A stretch of DNA of 64,000 nt from Pyropia yezoensis. Its lineage: Eukaryota > Rhodophyta > Bangiophyceae > Bangiales > Bangiaceae. Made by a program: the position numbers and the translations under genes. The stretch spans positions 6,074,882 through 6,138,881 of the forward strand of contig CM020618.1 of the NCBI GenBank assembly GCA_009829735.1, written 5' to 3'. The first letter of the stretch is position 1. Every line of letters begins with the position of its first letter. Below the pieces are notes generated by a model. It saw nothing but the letters and a program-made list of their open reading frames with translations. It ran no database searches and was not told where the DNA came from. Positions 21,556 to 32,123 of the stretch are shown one piece after another.

Positions 21556-22446
21556 TCACTTCGTACATATAACCTCGGGTGGTCTCTCAGAACGCCGTCC
21601 GCGTAGAGCCTCAGAGGTCGGGCACCAGATGCCTCGAAATTGGCGGGGCCGACCACCCCCTTTCTCCCAGGGCGTTCTCAGAGAGGTTCCATGGCTTTCC
21701 GAGGATCCGGCGTCGGCACAGGTGCTTGGCGCGGCGATGGGACACTCTGTAACCACGGATAGCAGTCTCGCGCTGGTCGTGATGGCAGCCTCGGATGGAT
21801 GCCCCGGATGGAGGCCTCGGATGGAGCCTTCCACGTTCGGTGTCAAGCCGTCTCGATCTCGGCAGCACTGATACTCCGACATGCTACGTTGTCGTGTCCG
21901 CGTAGCACGTGCTGGCGGAATGTTGACCAATACGTCACCTGCCGTCGTCGACCTTGTCGCTGTGAGGGTCAAAAAACACCATAAAAACGCTCTCGCTGTG
22001 AGCATCACAACGCATACTTTTTCTCTCGGTGTTGTTGCTCTGGGCCGAGACGCTTGCACGAGAAGGTGCTGAATGTGAAAGCGGCAATGTCGACCAGTTG
22101 TACACCAATGACATGGGAGTATTCCGGCGTAGCACCAATCATACGCGGAGGAGAAAGCATTGGAAATACCCTTCTCATTGTTGGGTGACTGGGGGACCTT
22201 CTCAGCCCTTGAAAAAGGATAATTCTGGGCGTAAAATAGACACGGAAGGCAAGAAGCACACGCTTGCAGGCCACAGTTTTTTGTACACGAGGTGAAGACT
22301 CTGTTCTTCGCCGTCTGTGAGAAGCTGATGGTTGTAGCATAGATAGTGCGTGTGTTGCAACACGTGGAAGAAAGCAAGGAGAACGCTGTGTCAAAGACAA
22401 TCGGCCTCCACGGGGTCACCGTGCGCAATCCGGGCCCGGTCAACAT
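21556..22446 (-). CDS. Hypothetical ORF in an AT-richer block, doubtful
   Basis: An open frame of 297 residues from ATG 22446. It is long for this base composition but has no domain I know. The N-terminal half is Ser/Thr/Cys-rich (repeated C..C pairs such as CGLQACASCLPCLF) and the second half is low in hydrophobic cores. The block 21300-22900 is markedly less GC-rich than the host genes, which suits inserted DNA. It could be a chance ORF or a remnant of a mobile element. Confidence 0.2.
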   Translation of the reverse strand: MLTGPGLRTVTPWRPIVFDTAFSLLSSTCCNTRTIYATTISFSQTAKNRVFTSCTKNCGLQACASCLPCLFYAQNYPFSRAEKVPQSPNNEKGISNAFSSAYDWCYAGILPCHWCTTGRHCRFHIQHLLVQASRPRATTPREKVCVVMLTARAFLWCFLTLTATRSTTAGDVLVNIPPARATRTRQRSMSEYQCCRDRDGLTPNVEGSIRGLHPGHPSEAAITTSARLLSVVTECPIAAPSTCADAGSSESHGTSLRTPWEKGGGRPRQFRGIWCPTSEALRGRRSERPPEVICTK

Positions 22447-22856
22447 TGAAAGCACTGGTTAACAGTCCACCACCACGTGCTGCGTTGTTCGCACCATGAC
22501 GCTGGCAGCTCTACGTTGAGGTCTTGTCATTACAAGGACACGTGGACTTGAACCTTGGAATCTTCAGGATCAAAAGCGGGAGCCAAAGTCCGCTCGGCCA
22601 CGGGTTATTGTTGCTATCCATGGTCGTCGGCCAACATATAATCCGCCGGTCCGCGAGCAATTCAGAGCTAAACACAGGAGAAGTTGCGCTGTATGATTTA
22701 GTCCTTACACAACCCCCCCGCCCTGCCGTACGAACACAGAAAACAAGCAAAGACAAAAAATACAACAGCACCACTCCCCACGACCCCTGCCACGAACCAG
22801 CCTCCCGTGGCATCCCTCAGATCGACCGACACGCTCTCAGCGCGATCGCCTCACGC

Positions 22857-23420
22857 TCATACAGTGTTCTCTTCAAATCGGGCGCCTCTTGGAGGGACCT
22901 CCATCCGCCGGGCGGCCGCAGGCGGTCCGTGACAGTGGCCGCCCCGTGTCCTCGTTCGTCTCATCGTCTTCACTTGGACGCGTCCTTCCACCGCTACCAC
23001 CACCAAGTCGACGAGTACCATCCTCGGCACGGGGGTGACCGCCGGCATAACGGGTGCTGCCGCCACCAGCATTGGCACTACGGCCTTCCCGTTCGCCGAA
23101 GCCGCCCTCCGGGACACCAGCACGTACAGGTTGTGCAAGACGTGCAGGGCCGTCGGCACCACGGGCGCTGCCACCACCACCCCTGCTCCCGACACCGGTG
23201 CTACCATGCAATCGGTCACCATGTCCAGGGCGACCGGGCAGGCTACTGGTACCCCTACCTCCGCCACCGCTGCCACAACCGGCACTGGCGTGCCCGCCAC
23301 CGCCACGTGCGACTCCAGACGCCGAACGAGCGACTCGTGACGCCGGGCCGGTGCTTTGACGGTCACAAGCATCAGAGCGGACGCGAGCACCGCGGCCGAC
23401 GTCGCCTCCACCGCCGCTGT
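22857..23420 (-). CDS. Hypothetical Val/Ala-rich hydrophobic ORF, doubtful
   Basis: Reading the - strand gives about 188 residues with an amphipathic RRHESLVRRLESHVAV segment followed by about 110 mostly hydrophobic residues rich in Val, Ala and Pro, ending in a basic tail. Possible membrane protein, but the + strand reads as a Thr/Ala-rich protein over the same bases (23035-23340), and neither is clearly preferred. The upstream part of the frame (23440-23856) is in another frame, so an intron or frame change would be needed. Nothing recognisable lies from 23860 to 24360. Confidence 0.2.
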   Translation of the reverse strand, partial: TAAVEATSAAVLASALMLVTVKAPARRHESLVRRLESHVAVAGTPVPVVAAVAEVGVPVACPVALDMVTDCMVAPVSGAGVVVAAPVVPTALHVLHNLYVLVSRRAASANGKAVVPMLVAAAPVMPAVTPVPRMVLVDLVVVAVEGRVQVKTMRRTRTRGGHCHGPPAAARRMEVPPRGARFEENTV

Positions 23421-24360
23421 GGCTGCCGCTGGGACCTCCACCACTGCCCGCTCTTACACCATCATCTATACAACGTCTGTCTCCGCTGCCGCCGACGGGA
23501 CCGCTGCCCCCGTCCATGGCGGCGCCGCAACCACCAGGCCGGCCGTAGCGAACGACACATTCTCCTGCAGACGAATGCTTCTGCGCAAGTGGAGGGGGGC
23601 CACGCCCTGCTTCGTCACAGTCTGCGGCAATTCTGGCGGCGAGGCTCGCAGATAGTGCTGCGGCGACCGGCCGCAGTGAACCTCTCGGTGGTGCTGCGGC
23701 GCGTTCTGGGATTTGGGACTGCCGTGGAAGTCTTCCCTTGGACGGGGTGAGTGTAAGGATATGCCCCCTAAATCCCCAAGACTCTAGCCTCGGGGATAAG
23801 GACTGGGGCCTCCCCTTCCCTGTCCTTCTCAGCCAACTCCTTCCAAGACGCATCAACTCCCTGGTAATCTGGATGCCGCGGTGTCCGGCCGAGATTCTAC
23901 GGAACGCGGACGGTCAACACGAGAGCCACGGATCGGCTACCCGTTAGTACCCTGACTCATCCCTGGACGGATATCTTCTCTCCGCGGATCAGAGGACTAA
24001 CGGACCACAAGACAAGCCACATCTCTGACTCATCGGCGAGCCGGAGCAGTCTCCCCACGAGCCAATGGGAACGGCAAGATTTGCTGACCCACGGGAGATT
24101 TTCCACCCGAAGACTGGCGTCTGGATTACACGCCTCTGCGGCCTTTCCGGCCGACCGGAGTGTGAGGCCAGCCGCGCAAAGCTACGAGCGCCGCACGCCG
24201 CCCCTCCTCCGCTTCGGGCTGTCTGGTGGGGCGCCTTGGGGCGCGCACACCCACTGTGACTTGTTCTGAGAGCCTATGCTTTGTTTTGAGCCCATTCGTG
24301 CCGCCCCCCCGGCGGCACGGGCAATCGCATGCTTTGGGGCACCCTGGGGCTCCCCCGGGG

Positions 24361-24369
24361 GTATATAAT
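24361..24369 (+). promoter_or_regulatory. TATA-box-like site GTATATAAT
   Basis: A TATATAA core stands out in GC-rich flanks. Two overlapping ORFs begin just downstream (24372 and 24376), with C/T-rich sequence following, but neither has a recognisable product. Confidence 0.3.
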
Positions 24370-25353
24370 GCGTGAGTGTGGGCGCCACCCGGGGAGACCT
24401 CGGGGGGACAACCACAAACACGGACACAACGACCTCCTTTACCCTTGAACCCCTCGAACCCCTCGACCCCCACCGACGTCACGACCATCTTCTTCCCCAT
24501 TCCCATCATCGTCACCCCACCCGTCACCTTCCCCTCGCCCCGCAGCCTCATTGGCTTGCACGGGCAGCTGACACCGTCCACCAGTACGCTGAGGGCTGCC
24601 CGGATGTGGGTGGTGCCTCACAGTGAAGGCGGACGCCGACGATGGCGGTGGTCCGGAGCGTCCGGGGCGCTCCGGTCGCCCCGTTGCCGGCGTCATCCCG
24701 GTCACAGCCGTGGACGTCGCTGCTTGCTATGGTGTCGCTGGTCTGTCCCGCTCGCGGGCTTCGGGCCCGGGCAGTGCGGTCCGCCGCCGTGTTGCACTCG
24801 ACAGCACCATCACGGATGGCTGGCTGCTGTCTCTGGCTCTGTCGCTGCCGCCACCGCCGCCGCCGGTGACAGTGCGTAAAGAATGCTGCGGCGCTCCCCG
24901 CTGCCTCTTCTTCCTGGCTTGATCAACAGCAGCGATAGCATGTTGGGCTCCAGGACTCCCGTCGCAAATGCGACAGCTGCTGTCGTTTGTGTCGCCGAAG
25001 ACGTACTCGCTTCCGCGGCCGCTGTCGCTGTCGTTGCCGCTGCCGCCGTCACTCCCGCTGTCGCCGCCACCACCATCGTCACTGCCGCTGTAGCTGCCGC
25101 TGTCACCACCTTTGTTCTGTGTGGACACGCTAGCCGCCGTCGGCGCACCGGCCGCGCTCACGGAGACGGCGGCGGGCTGCCATGTCAGCGGGTGTCAGAA
25201 ACACTCCTGCACCCTCGAGCCTGTCCAGGGAGCACGGACTCGAAGCGGTGGCAGTGCGTCGACATGGCAGTCGAAAATGTGCTCGACAGGTCGGAAGACG
25301 CGCCCCGTGGGCGCGGCGGGCATTCTTCTCCGACCGGGTCTGGCGTAGCGTAG
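24370..25353. other. Region without a supported gene
   Basis: ORFs exist on both strands. The - strand frame over 24727-25161 is Ser/Gly/Asp-rich (SGSDDGGGGDSGSDGG) with a CRIC motif, and the + strand reads hydrophobic Ala/Val repeats over the same bases. Base composition allows both, and I cannot choose between them. Confidence 0.3.
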
Positions 25354-26052
25354 CTACGAGTGCTCGCGGCGTGCCTCTTCGATCATTTGAAGGCCGCGGA
25401 GCACCTTGTTCACCATCGCGCCCATACTCACGTCGGCCGTCAGCTTGCGAAGGTTCAGGCCGTGGCGCTCATCGTCGTCTGAGCTGCAGAGCGCGACCAA
25501 CTTCACAGGTAACCGACCTTGTCCCTCGCTTGTGTACCTGCGGTCCGACGAATCAATGCTGATGTTGATGATGGGCGACCACTGGTCATCCAGTTGCAGC
25601 CTGTAGTCGACTGCACCAGGTGCAGCGCCAGCAGCAGTACCGCCACACCGAGCAGCACCGCCACGGGAGCCGTCCTTCCGACTGCGCTTGGCACTGGCAC
25701 CCCGCCGCTGCCGCTGCTTGGCACATCTCGCCAGCTCTGCTTTCCCAGGAAGCCAGCACATGAGCTTGTACAGCGTCCAATCCACGACGCTCAGCACGCA
25801 TCCCGCCGTCCCCGTGCCCGACTCCGCCGACGGGCGGGATTGCGGCCGCGCGAGGTGTCCCACCGCATCGATACCACCGCCTCTCCAACTGCCGCCGCCG
25901 CCGTCGTCGTCGGCCACGCACATGACGGGCACAACTACGGCGGTGGCGCTATGGAGAATAGCCCAGGCACGCTCAAAATGCTCGGTCGCAAACGCTGTCC
26001 CTGCCGACGTGCCCGAAATGTACGAGACGGCCTCGGGCAAGCCGAACGACAT
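25354..26052 (-). CDS. Hypothetical protein, 232 aa, possible tail of a degraded element
   Basis: ATG 26052 opens MSFGLPEAVSYISGTSAG... and ends at the TGA-side boundary 25354 after NKVLRGLQMIEEARREHS. The middle is basic and Gly-rich; the C-terminal third (LQLDDQWSPIINISIDSSD...) looks like a folded domain but is not one I know. It is in the same reading frame as the pogo-type transposase upstream: between 27300 and 25354 this frame is interrupted only by a TAA at about 26512-26514 and a TAG at 26068-26070. It may therefore be the 3' part of one damaged gene or a separate host gene. Confidence 0.3.
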   Translation of the reverse strand: MSFGLPEAVSYISGTSAGTAFATEHFERAWAILHSATAVVVPVMCVADDDGGGGSWRGGGIDAVGHLARPQSRPSAESGTGTAGCVLSVVDWTLYKLMCWLPGKAELARCAKQRQRRGASAKRSRKDGSRGGAARCGGTAAGAAPGAVDYRLQLDDQWSPIINISIDSSDRRYTSEGQGRLPVKLVALCSSDDDERHGLNLRKLTADVSMGAMVNKVLRGLQMIEEARREHS

Positions 26053-26511
26053 GAAGCTCGTGTCGGCCTAGGCACTCAGAGCAATCCGTGCGCCCTTGCT
26101 GACCACGTACGCGCTCTCCCAGGCGTCCGCGTCGTGCCAGACGCCCGGCTCCAGAACGTCCTGGGCCTGGTGGCCCAGTGGCAACAGCGCCGCAAACGCA
26201 GGAAGTACCTCTTCCCGAGGCGCCGGCGGTGGATCTACGTGCGTGTCCTTCTTCTTCTCCGCGTCATCAGCAGCAGCAGCCGTCGCCATGCGCGTCGGTG
26301 GTAGAGGACAAGCAAGAGCCGCCCGCCTCGTAGTGGCCTGGAGTGCTCGAGAGGCCGCCACCACAGGCACCGCATCGGTGTACAACCGCGAAAAAGCGTT
26401 GACCGCGCCGCCGACCGAGGGAGCACGTCCTGCTTCAGAGTTTTCGGCAACTTCATTTTTGTCCGCGCCGCGTGGGGCCTTTCTGGATCCCCCAGGCGTG
26501 CGCTGGGACTG

Positions 26512-27310
26512 TTAGATTGATGTGCAGTTGGGGGGAAGCGACACGAACTTCACGCTTTCGTGCTGCATTTCTCCGTGCGCCGTACGGTTGTCAGATATGA
26601 GGACGCAAAAAGTGCTGCCTCGCGCCGTCACCGCCGGTAGAAAGACAGACTCGAACCACATCTTGTTGACCTTCTTGTCCATCCACGCACTCTTTTGCGC
26701 AAAGTACGGGAGGGCGCACGCCGCACGGATGAGCTTGAAGCACAACGGCCGTTTGGCCTTCCCGATGATCGCTACGGGGATTTTGTGCGTTCCGGTAGCG
26801 TTGCAGGCCAAAACCAGGGTGACACGATCTTTCGCCTTCATAGCCTTTGTGCCTCGTGCACGGCGACGCTGCCCAGCCACCACGTAAGCCCCATCGCGTA
26901 TGCATCGAAAGAACAGCCCCATCTTGTCGACGTCGTAGATGTGCTCTGGTAAACAACCCTCCGGCTCCTCTCGGATTTTGGCTACTCGTTCTGCTGCCCC
27001 GGCTGCATCAGCGGAACTGCCTGTGCCCCACAGGGCCATGTTGTGCAAGTTGAACCGTCGCGCCCAGTTTTGGATGAAATGAGACGACCCCTTGAAAGAT
27101 GTCACACCCATCGTCTCGGCAATCTGGCGCGCCCGCGCCTGCAGTAGTCCTCCAGACACGGTCAGATGCTTGCCGCCAACCCGAGGGGAGCAGGACCATT
27201 CCCATAGCTTTTGGGATATGGGCTCAAAGTACGACCGTCGCAGGCGCGTCCACGATGGGCTCTCATCCGCCGCTGCTCGACGCCGGTACTCCTCCCTCGA
27301 GCCGTAAATC
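26512..27310 (-). pseudogene. Tc1/mariner superfamily, pogo/Tigger-type transposase, truncated
   Basis: The translation shows a CENP-B-like second helix-turn-helix (KLWEWSCSPRVGGKHLTVSGGLLQARA...) followed by the DDE_1 catalytic domain. That domain has HIYDVDKMGLFFR (first Asp), KDRVTLVLACNATGTHKIPVAIIGKAKRPLCFK, the segment MWFESVFLPAV, and VLISDNRTAH (second Asp), then LPPNCTSI and a stop. The usual HQPMD...-third acid part is missing, so it should be inactive. A further N-terminal piece, RKDRHSISLADKLVLIE, reads on the same strand at about 27388-27450 and ends in a GTAAGA donor, consistent with the first helix-turn-helix being a separate exon. No terminal inverted repeats were found. Such transposases cut and paste at TA. 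Confidence 0.7.
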
Positions 27311-27469
27311 TCTCGGGGGGCAGAGAAAGCGACAGGGAGGTAAAAAAAAGCACGAATCTGTGCCCACGTGTATTGACCGCTGTCTTACATCTCAATCAAG
27401 ACAAGCTTGTCGGCCAACGAGATAGAATGCCGGTCTTTGCGGCCGGCCCCACGTGCTACTCCCGAACCG

Positions 27470-28135
27470 CGGCCCCGCCTAGCCCCGTGGGCAGTTCCTC
27501 CGCGAGGCGGAAGTCGACCGCGTCGCGCCGCACCCCGAGAGTCGCGCCGCAGACGCACTGCCTCGCCACCGAGCACCTCAGCAGCAGCCGCTGTTGAGGC
27601 ATGAGCGGCAACGCGAATGGCCTCTGCTCCCGCTCAGATCTACCTTGTGTAGTGGACGAAGGAGTCACCATAACAGCAAGACACAGGCTGGTACAAGCAA
27701 CAAGAAGAAAAAAGTGCACAAGCGAGGCATAAAACGCGTCTATAATGTATTGTCCCTGCAGAAGAAACTCAGCGTGTCGGACAACAGAAAAAATCCCTCG
27801 CACACAAACGCAGGCGACCAAAGCACGTGCACACACAAATGGAGGCCAGAGGACGAGTGCGCAAAAGCCGTGACCAAGAGGAACGGAACTGACAAGAAGC
27901 GGCGGGAGGGATGTCCAGTACACTACACATGTGCCATCCCTGGCGGCGGGGACGGTGCGCCGGTGACGTAAGTTGTGTGCGCGGCGGCGTCGCGCGCGGC
28001 GGGCGATACCGCCCTGCAAGCCCAATTTTCGCGCACCCCGGGTCGATCGTGGTAGAATGCCTTGTACGTAGAGATCGAGGAGCTGTCAGTACATTCGAAG
28101 CGATCCTCCCACTGATATGGCACCCTGCCATATAA
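27470..28135. other. Region without a supported gene
   Basis: Moderate GC with several short ORFs in all frames and no recognisable motif or promoter element. Confidence 0.4.
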
Positions 28136-28145
28136 CTGGAGCGCC

Positions 28146-29039
28146 ATGTATCCGGATATAGACCTGTACCCAACACCCTCCTCAAGGAGATCATGTGGCA
28201 GAGGCCACGTGGCGCTTCACGAACCAGCTCGCAACCAGAAGCACTACGCAGCGGTGTGGTCAGCAATTTTTTTCCTTTTCTCCTCTTCTTTTTCTGCCTG
28301 CTTGGTGCATACGTCTATCGGCGGTTACTCCAATAAATCACCCCTACTGGTCATAGCCCACCGGTCGCCAACGTTCCCGGAGGCGCGGCCGGGCCGGCCC
28401 CCCCCCACTACTGTGGCAGTCCCCGCCTCACCCCCTGCAGAGGCCGCTCTCCCCCGGTCAGCAGCCGCACTCCGCTGGGCAGCAGCCGCCCCCCCCTCAG
28501 CTGCCGCCGCCCAACCCACCATGCGGCGGCCGCCCCCTGCCCGGCCGCGGCCACCCCATCCTCAGCAAGACCGCGCCCCGACGTCGGCCGCAGCCGCCAG
28601 CCGCCGCCTTCTCCCCGGCAGCAGCCGCCCGCTCCCTCCGCTAGCCGCCTGTGGAAGCCCCCTCCCTAGAAGAAGCCGCCTCACACCCGGCCTCAGCCGC
28701 CGCACTCGCGGCCGCGGCCGCCCCCCCAACCCGGCCGGGGCCACACCCCGCATTAACGCAGCCGTCAAGCTCCAGGAGGCCGCCGCCCCCGCCCCTACTC
28801 CGGCCGTAACCGCGCTCCCCCCAGGCACAGCGGGTGACCCCCCGCCCCGAGTCCCCCCTTCCCCTCCCCGACCAGGCCGTCCACCCTCGCAAAGCGAGCG
28901 GGCACCGCAAGGCAACGGCCGCTGGCAGCTGGACAAGACCGACGGCTCGCCGCATCGTGCCACTCGAGCCATACAGGAGCAACTTGTGGCTGGGAGCAAT
29001 TTGAAATTGAAAATACGTGGACCAATCAATTGGCGTTAG
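28146..29039 (+). CDS. Hypothetical Ala/Pro-rich ORF ending in a cystatin-like motif
   Basis: A 297-residue ORF. Most of it (about residues 80-250) is Ala/Pro/Arg low complexity with repeated CAGCAGCCGCC-type DNA, and is not convincing. The last 30 residues read AIQEQLVAGSNLKLKIRG, which fits the QxVxG hairpin of cystatins (cysteine protease inhibitors) and the strand after it. The first cystatin signatures (N-terminal Gly and the long helix) are not visible. Either a small spliced cystatin exon lies here or the match is accidental. Confidence 0.2.
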   Translation: MYPDIDLYPTPSSRRSCGRGHVALHEPARNQKHYAAVWSAIFFLFSSSFSACLVHTSIGGYSNKSPLLVIAHRSPTFPEARPGRPPPTTVAVPASPPAEAALPRSAAALRWAAAAPPSAAAAQPTMRRPPPARPRPPHPQQDRAPTSAAAASRRLLPGSSRPLPPLAACGSPLPRRSRLTPGLSRRTRGRGRPPNPAGATPRINAAVKLQEAAAPAPTPAVTALPPGTAGDPPPRVPPSPPRPGRPPSQSERAPQGNGRWQLDKTDGSPHRATRAIQEQLVAGSNLKLKIRGPINWR

Positions 29040-29479
29040 CGCAACAGCAAGCGTGACACATAAACTTTGACTTGGCAGGATCCGGGCTGGGCGACATGGT
29101 GGGGATGGGGGACGGTTAGCGACACTCTCAGCACACAAGCAACCCGCGCTGGTCAGCATAGAGTTGTCGTTTGTCAATGGTGCTGCGGTCAAGAGGGTGG
29201 TGGCAGTCAAGGGGGTGTGGTCGATGGGGGGGGCGGGGGGGGGGAGGGGGCGGGGGGGCGCTCCCCATCTTGCTCGTTGCACAAGGGTCGGGTGGTGGCT
29301 GCCGGCGATGACGGAGGCGGCAGTGGTGGAGTTGGGGGCCACGGGCGCCGGCGCGACGGAGGCACAGATGTTGGTATATCAGCCAGGGTTGGCATGAGCC
29401 CCGCCCTGTTGGCGCTGTCCATCGTGTCGTCCGCTGAGGCGGACAGTACAGGGCGCGCGTCGTCCTCTTCCAGAGGTGC

Positions 29480-29645
29480 GATGGCGTTAGAGCACAACCA
29501 GCGACAGGGGGATCATCCCCAAGCAAGTTTTATTTCATGCTGAAATGAGCGCACGTGGCGGCTTCTGACTGGAGGACCAACCGGAATCCGGAGTCCCCAA
29601 CCGGTTCAAACGGACTTGTCTAGATCGGCATCTCCAGAGGCTGAA
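29480..29645. repeat. Dispersed repeat, copy B
   Basis: Counterpart of 19470-19625, same orientation, with shared blocks AGAGCACAAC, GCACGTGGCGGC and CCCCAACCGGTTC. It precedes the tandem-repeat block and the Harbinger genes at 32-37 kb. The sequence between (29646-30590) contains no supported gene. Confidence 0.5.
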
Positions 29646-30599
29646 TCCGTTCATGAAACCTTCGAGTAGTCGCTGGACGACGTCGGACCAAGTCCAACGA
29701 AGAAACAGATTATTCGGGGGATCACAATGACAAAACTCACGCGGTCCGGAGATGGAGCGCGATCGTCGCAGATCACAACTGAACGGTAGGTGTCAAATAG
29801 ACTTGAATGACACCAGCTTATTTGACGATCGCCGCACAGAACGCGATCTTGAGGGCATATCTCATGACGGCCCACTCCGACCGGCGCACTCAGCGCATCG
29901 CCATGATGCTGTCGGCCCGGACGTACTGTTTTCCCCCCTCATACACCCGCACAAAGGGGCGGGGGGCTACGCTCTTGCCGCCTGTGTCGGGTCTGGCGCA
30001 GGCGTAACACCCATGCTCCCGCCTGTCACGGGGATCCCTGCCTTGCTTGTTGCGGGGGAGCCCCTCCCCCGGTCCCCCCAAGCGCACTGTCGGCCGCCAC
30101 CACTGGGGCCGGCCGCCCCGGCGGACGCCACCACCGCAACCGCATGGGTCCTGCGGCACGATCCCAACCGTGTTGCCTTCTTGCCGCACGACCCCCCGCA
30201 CTATCCGACGGCAACCCCATGTGCTGGGCGCAGGGACGTCCAGTCGGAACCCCGCACGACGCGGCTCCCCTCCAGCCCGCCGCCGAGTCGCCAGCGCGTA
30301 GGCGCGGCGCCCATTCGGACTCCCCGATCCCAAGGACGATACCTTCCGGGCCTTTACCCTCCCCGCCTTTCACCACCCGTCCAGCGCCAATGGTCGCGCG
30401 GAGTTGCCAATCAGAAACCGCCACACGGATTGCAATCCCTGCTGGGCTTGCCCCCCAACCCCCCCTCCACCGTTCAGCCACACCTGCGCGAGCGGGTCGC
30501 CCGGTCGAGGTGCCCACCATGCGCACCGGGCGCCTCCCGCCCCCCCCCTCACGGCTGTCAACGCGACACAGCGCGCGCGCTGCGGCCGGTCGGACAGGC

Positions 30600-31760
30600 T
30601 GATCACAGTTGTCATTTCAGTCCGGCGGCCCACACCGCGCCCCCAACAGCGCCTTCCAAAAGCCTCCACCCGCGCGGGGCTCCCGGTCCCTCCCGACTCA
30701 AACAGGAGTAGGTTCGGGGCTCCCCCGTCCCCGCCACACGCCGCATTCCATCCGCAACCGGGGGGCGGGTCGCCTTGTCGGCGCCCCTGCACAAAATCGC
30801 CAACGCTGCGGGGCTGCCTCACACCTCTCCAAAAACAACCGCCTTCCCGCCCCCTCCCATCCCGCCCTCCAGGCGCGACATTCGGGCAAGGCGCCCTGTT
30901 GGCGCGCCAACCCGCGAACACAAAAGCTGTGGGCCGTCTCGCCCCGCCCCCCCCATCACCCTCCATCCGCATCATGTGGGCGGGGCTCCCTGTCGGCGCC
31001 CCAACCCGATAGCAGAAGACCTGGGAGCCTCCCCTCTCCCTCCCAGTTCGGCCTCCCACCCGCAATCGGCGGGCGGGCCTCCCCGTCGGCGACCCGACCC
31101 CCTACCACGAAAACCGGGCCCCCCCACCCGACCCCCCCAACTCGGGCTTCCATCCGCAATTGGTGGGCCGTGCCCCCCGTCGGCGACCCGACAGCCAACC
31201 ACAAAATCTGCGGGGCGCCCCCCTTTTGCGCCCACACCGCCTTCCTTGCACACCCGGCGGGCGGGGCGGCCCGCCCGTGGCCCAACCCCCTACCGCAAAT
31301 GCTGCGGAGCTCCTGCCCCCCACCCAAACCGCCCTCCAGGCACACCCCGTGGGCGAAGTGCCCCGTCGGCGCCCCAGCCCGCAAGCGAAAATGTTGCGGG
31401 GCTCCCGCCTCCTCCCCACACCGCCCTCCAGGCACACCCGGCGGACAGAGGGGCCCGTCCGTGGCTCAACCCCCAACCGCAAATGCTGCGGGGCTCCCGC
31501 CCCCCCCCCACACCGCCCTCCAGGCACACCCCGTGGGCGAGGCGCCCCGTCGGCGCCCCAACCCCCAACCGCAAATTCTGCCAGGCTCCCGAGCCCCCCC
31601 CCGCACCGCCCTCCAGGCAGACGCCATGGGCGGGGTTCTCCGTCGGCGCCCCAACTCCCAACAGCAAAGTCTTCGAGGCTCCCTCCCCCCCCCGCACACA
31701 CCGCCCTCCAGGCACACACAGAATGCGGGGTGCCGCGTGGGCGCCCCAACCGCAATCTGG
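30600..31760. repeat. Minisatellite, about 94-bp unit, about 12 copies
   Basis: Each unit repeats GTCGGCGCCCCAACCC, a short A-rich CGCAAATGCTGCGGGGCTCC-like core and ACCGCCCTCCAGGCA. Starts of the GTCGGCG block fall near 30777, 30896, 30991, 31085, 31180, 31275, 31366, 31459, 31548 and 31644. All three + frames and the - frames stay open because the unit lacks stops, so the long ORFs here are not evidence for genes. Confidence 0.85.
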
Positions 31761-32123
31761 GCGGGGCACCTCCTCGAGCGCGTGCGCGGGGTGCGCGTGG
31801 GCGGCTGCCGGCGGGCGTTCGTGGCCGGGGGCTGGTGGGTGTGCGCGGGCGTGTGGGGGCGTTCGGATAGGGGGGCGCACTGAGAGGGGTGGATCGGGGG
31901 GGGGGGGTGGGTGCTCGCACGGGGCCCCGTGGCGCCTTTTTCCCGTGGGACGGAGCCTTCTCTCCCGCCCGTGGAAACGGCGCCGCCGCGCCAGCGCTTT
32001 TCCACGGCCACCACCGTGCACGGCGGCCGTGCCCAGCTCGACCCGACCCTCCCGCTCTCAAACGCCACCGCACCACGCGCAGCTCGCCTCGCCCTCTTTG
32101 CCCGCCACCCGCACCTGCCCGCC

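Noticed and set aside
24372-24879. Two overlapping + strand ORFs after a TATA-like site
   Set aside because: Both are Pro/His/Thr-rich without motif, and neither frame continues convincingly.
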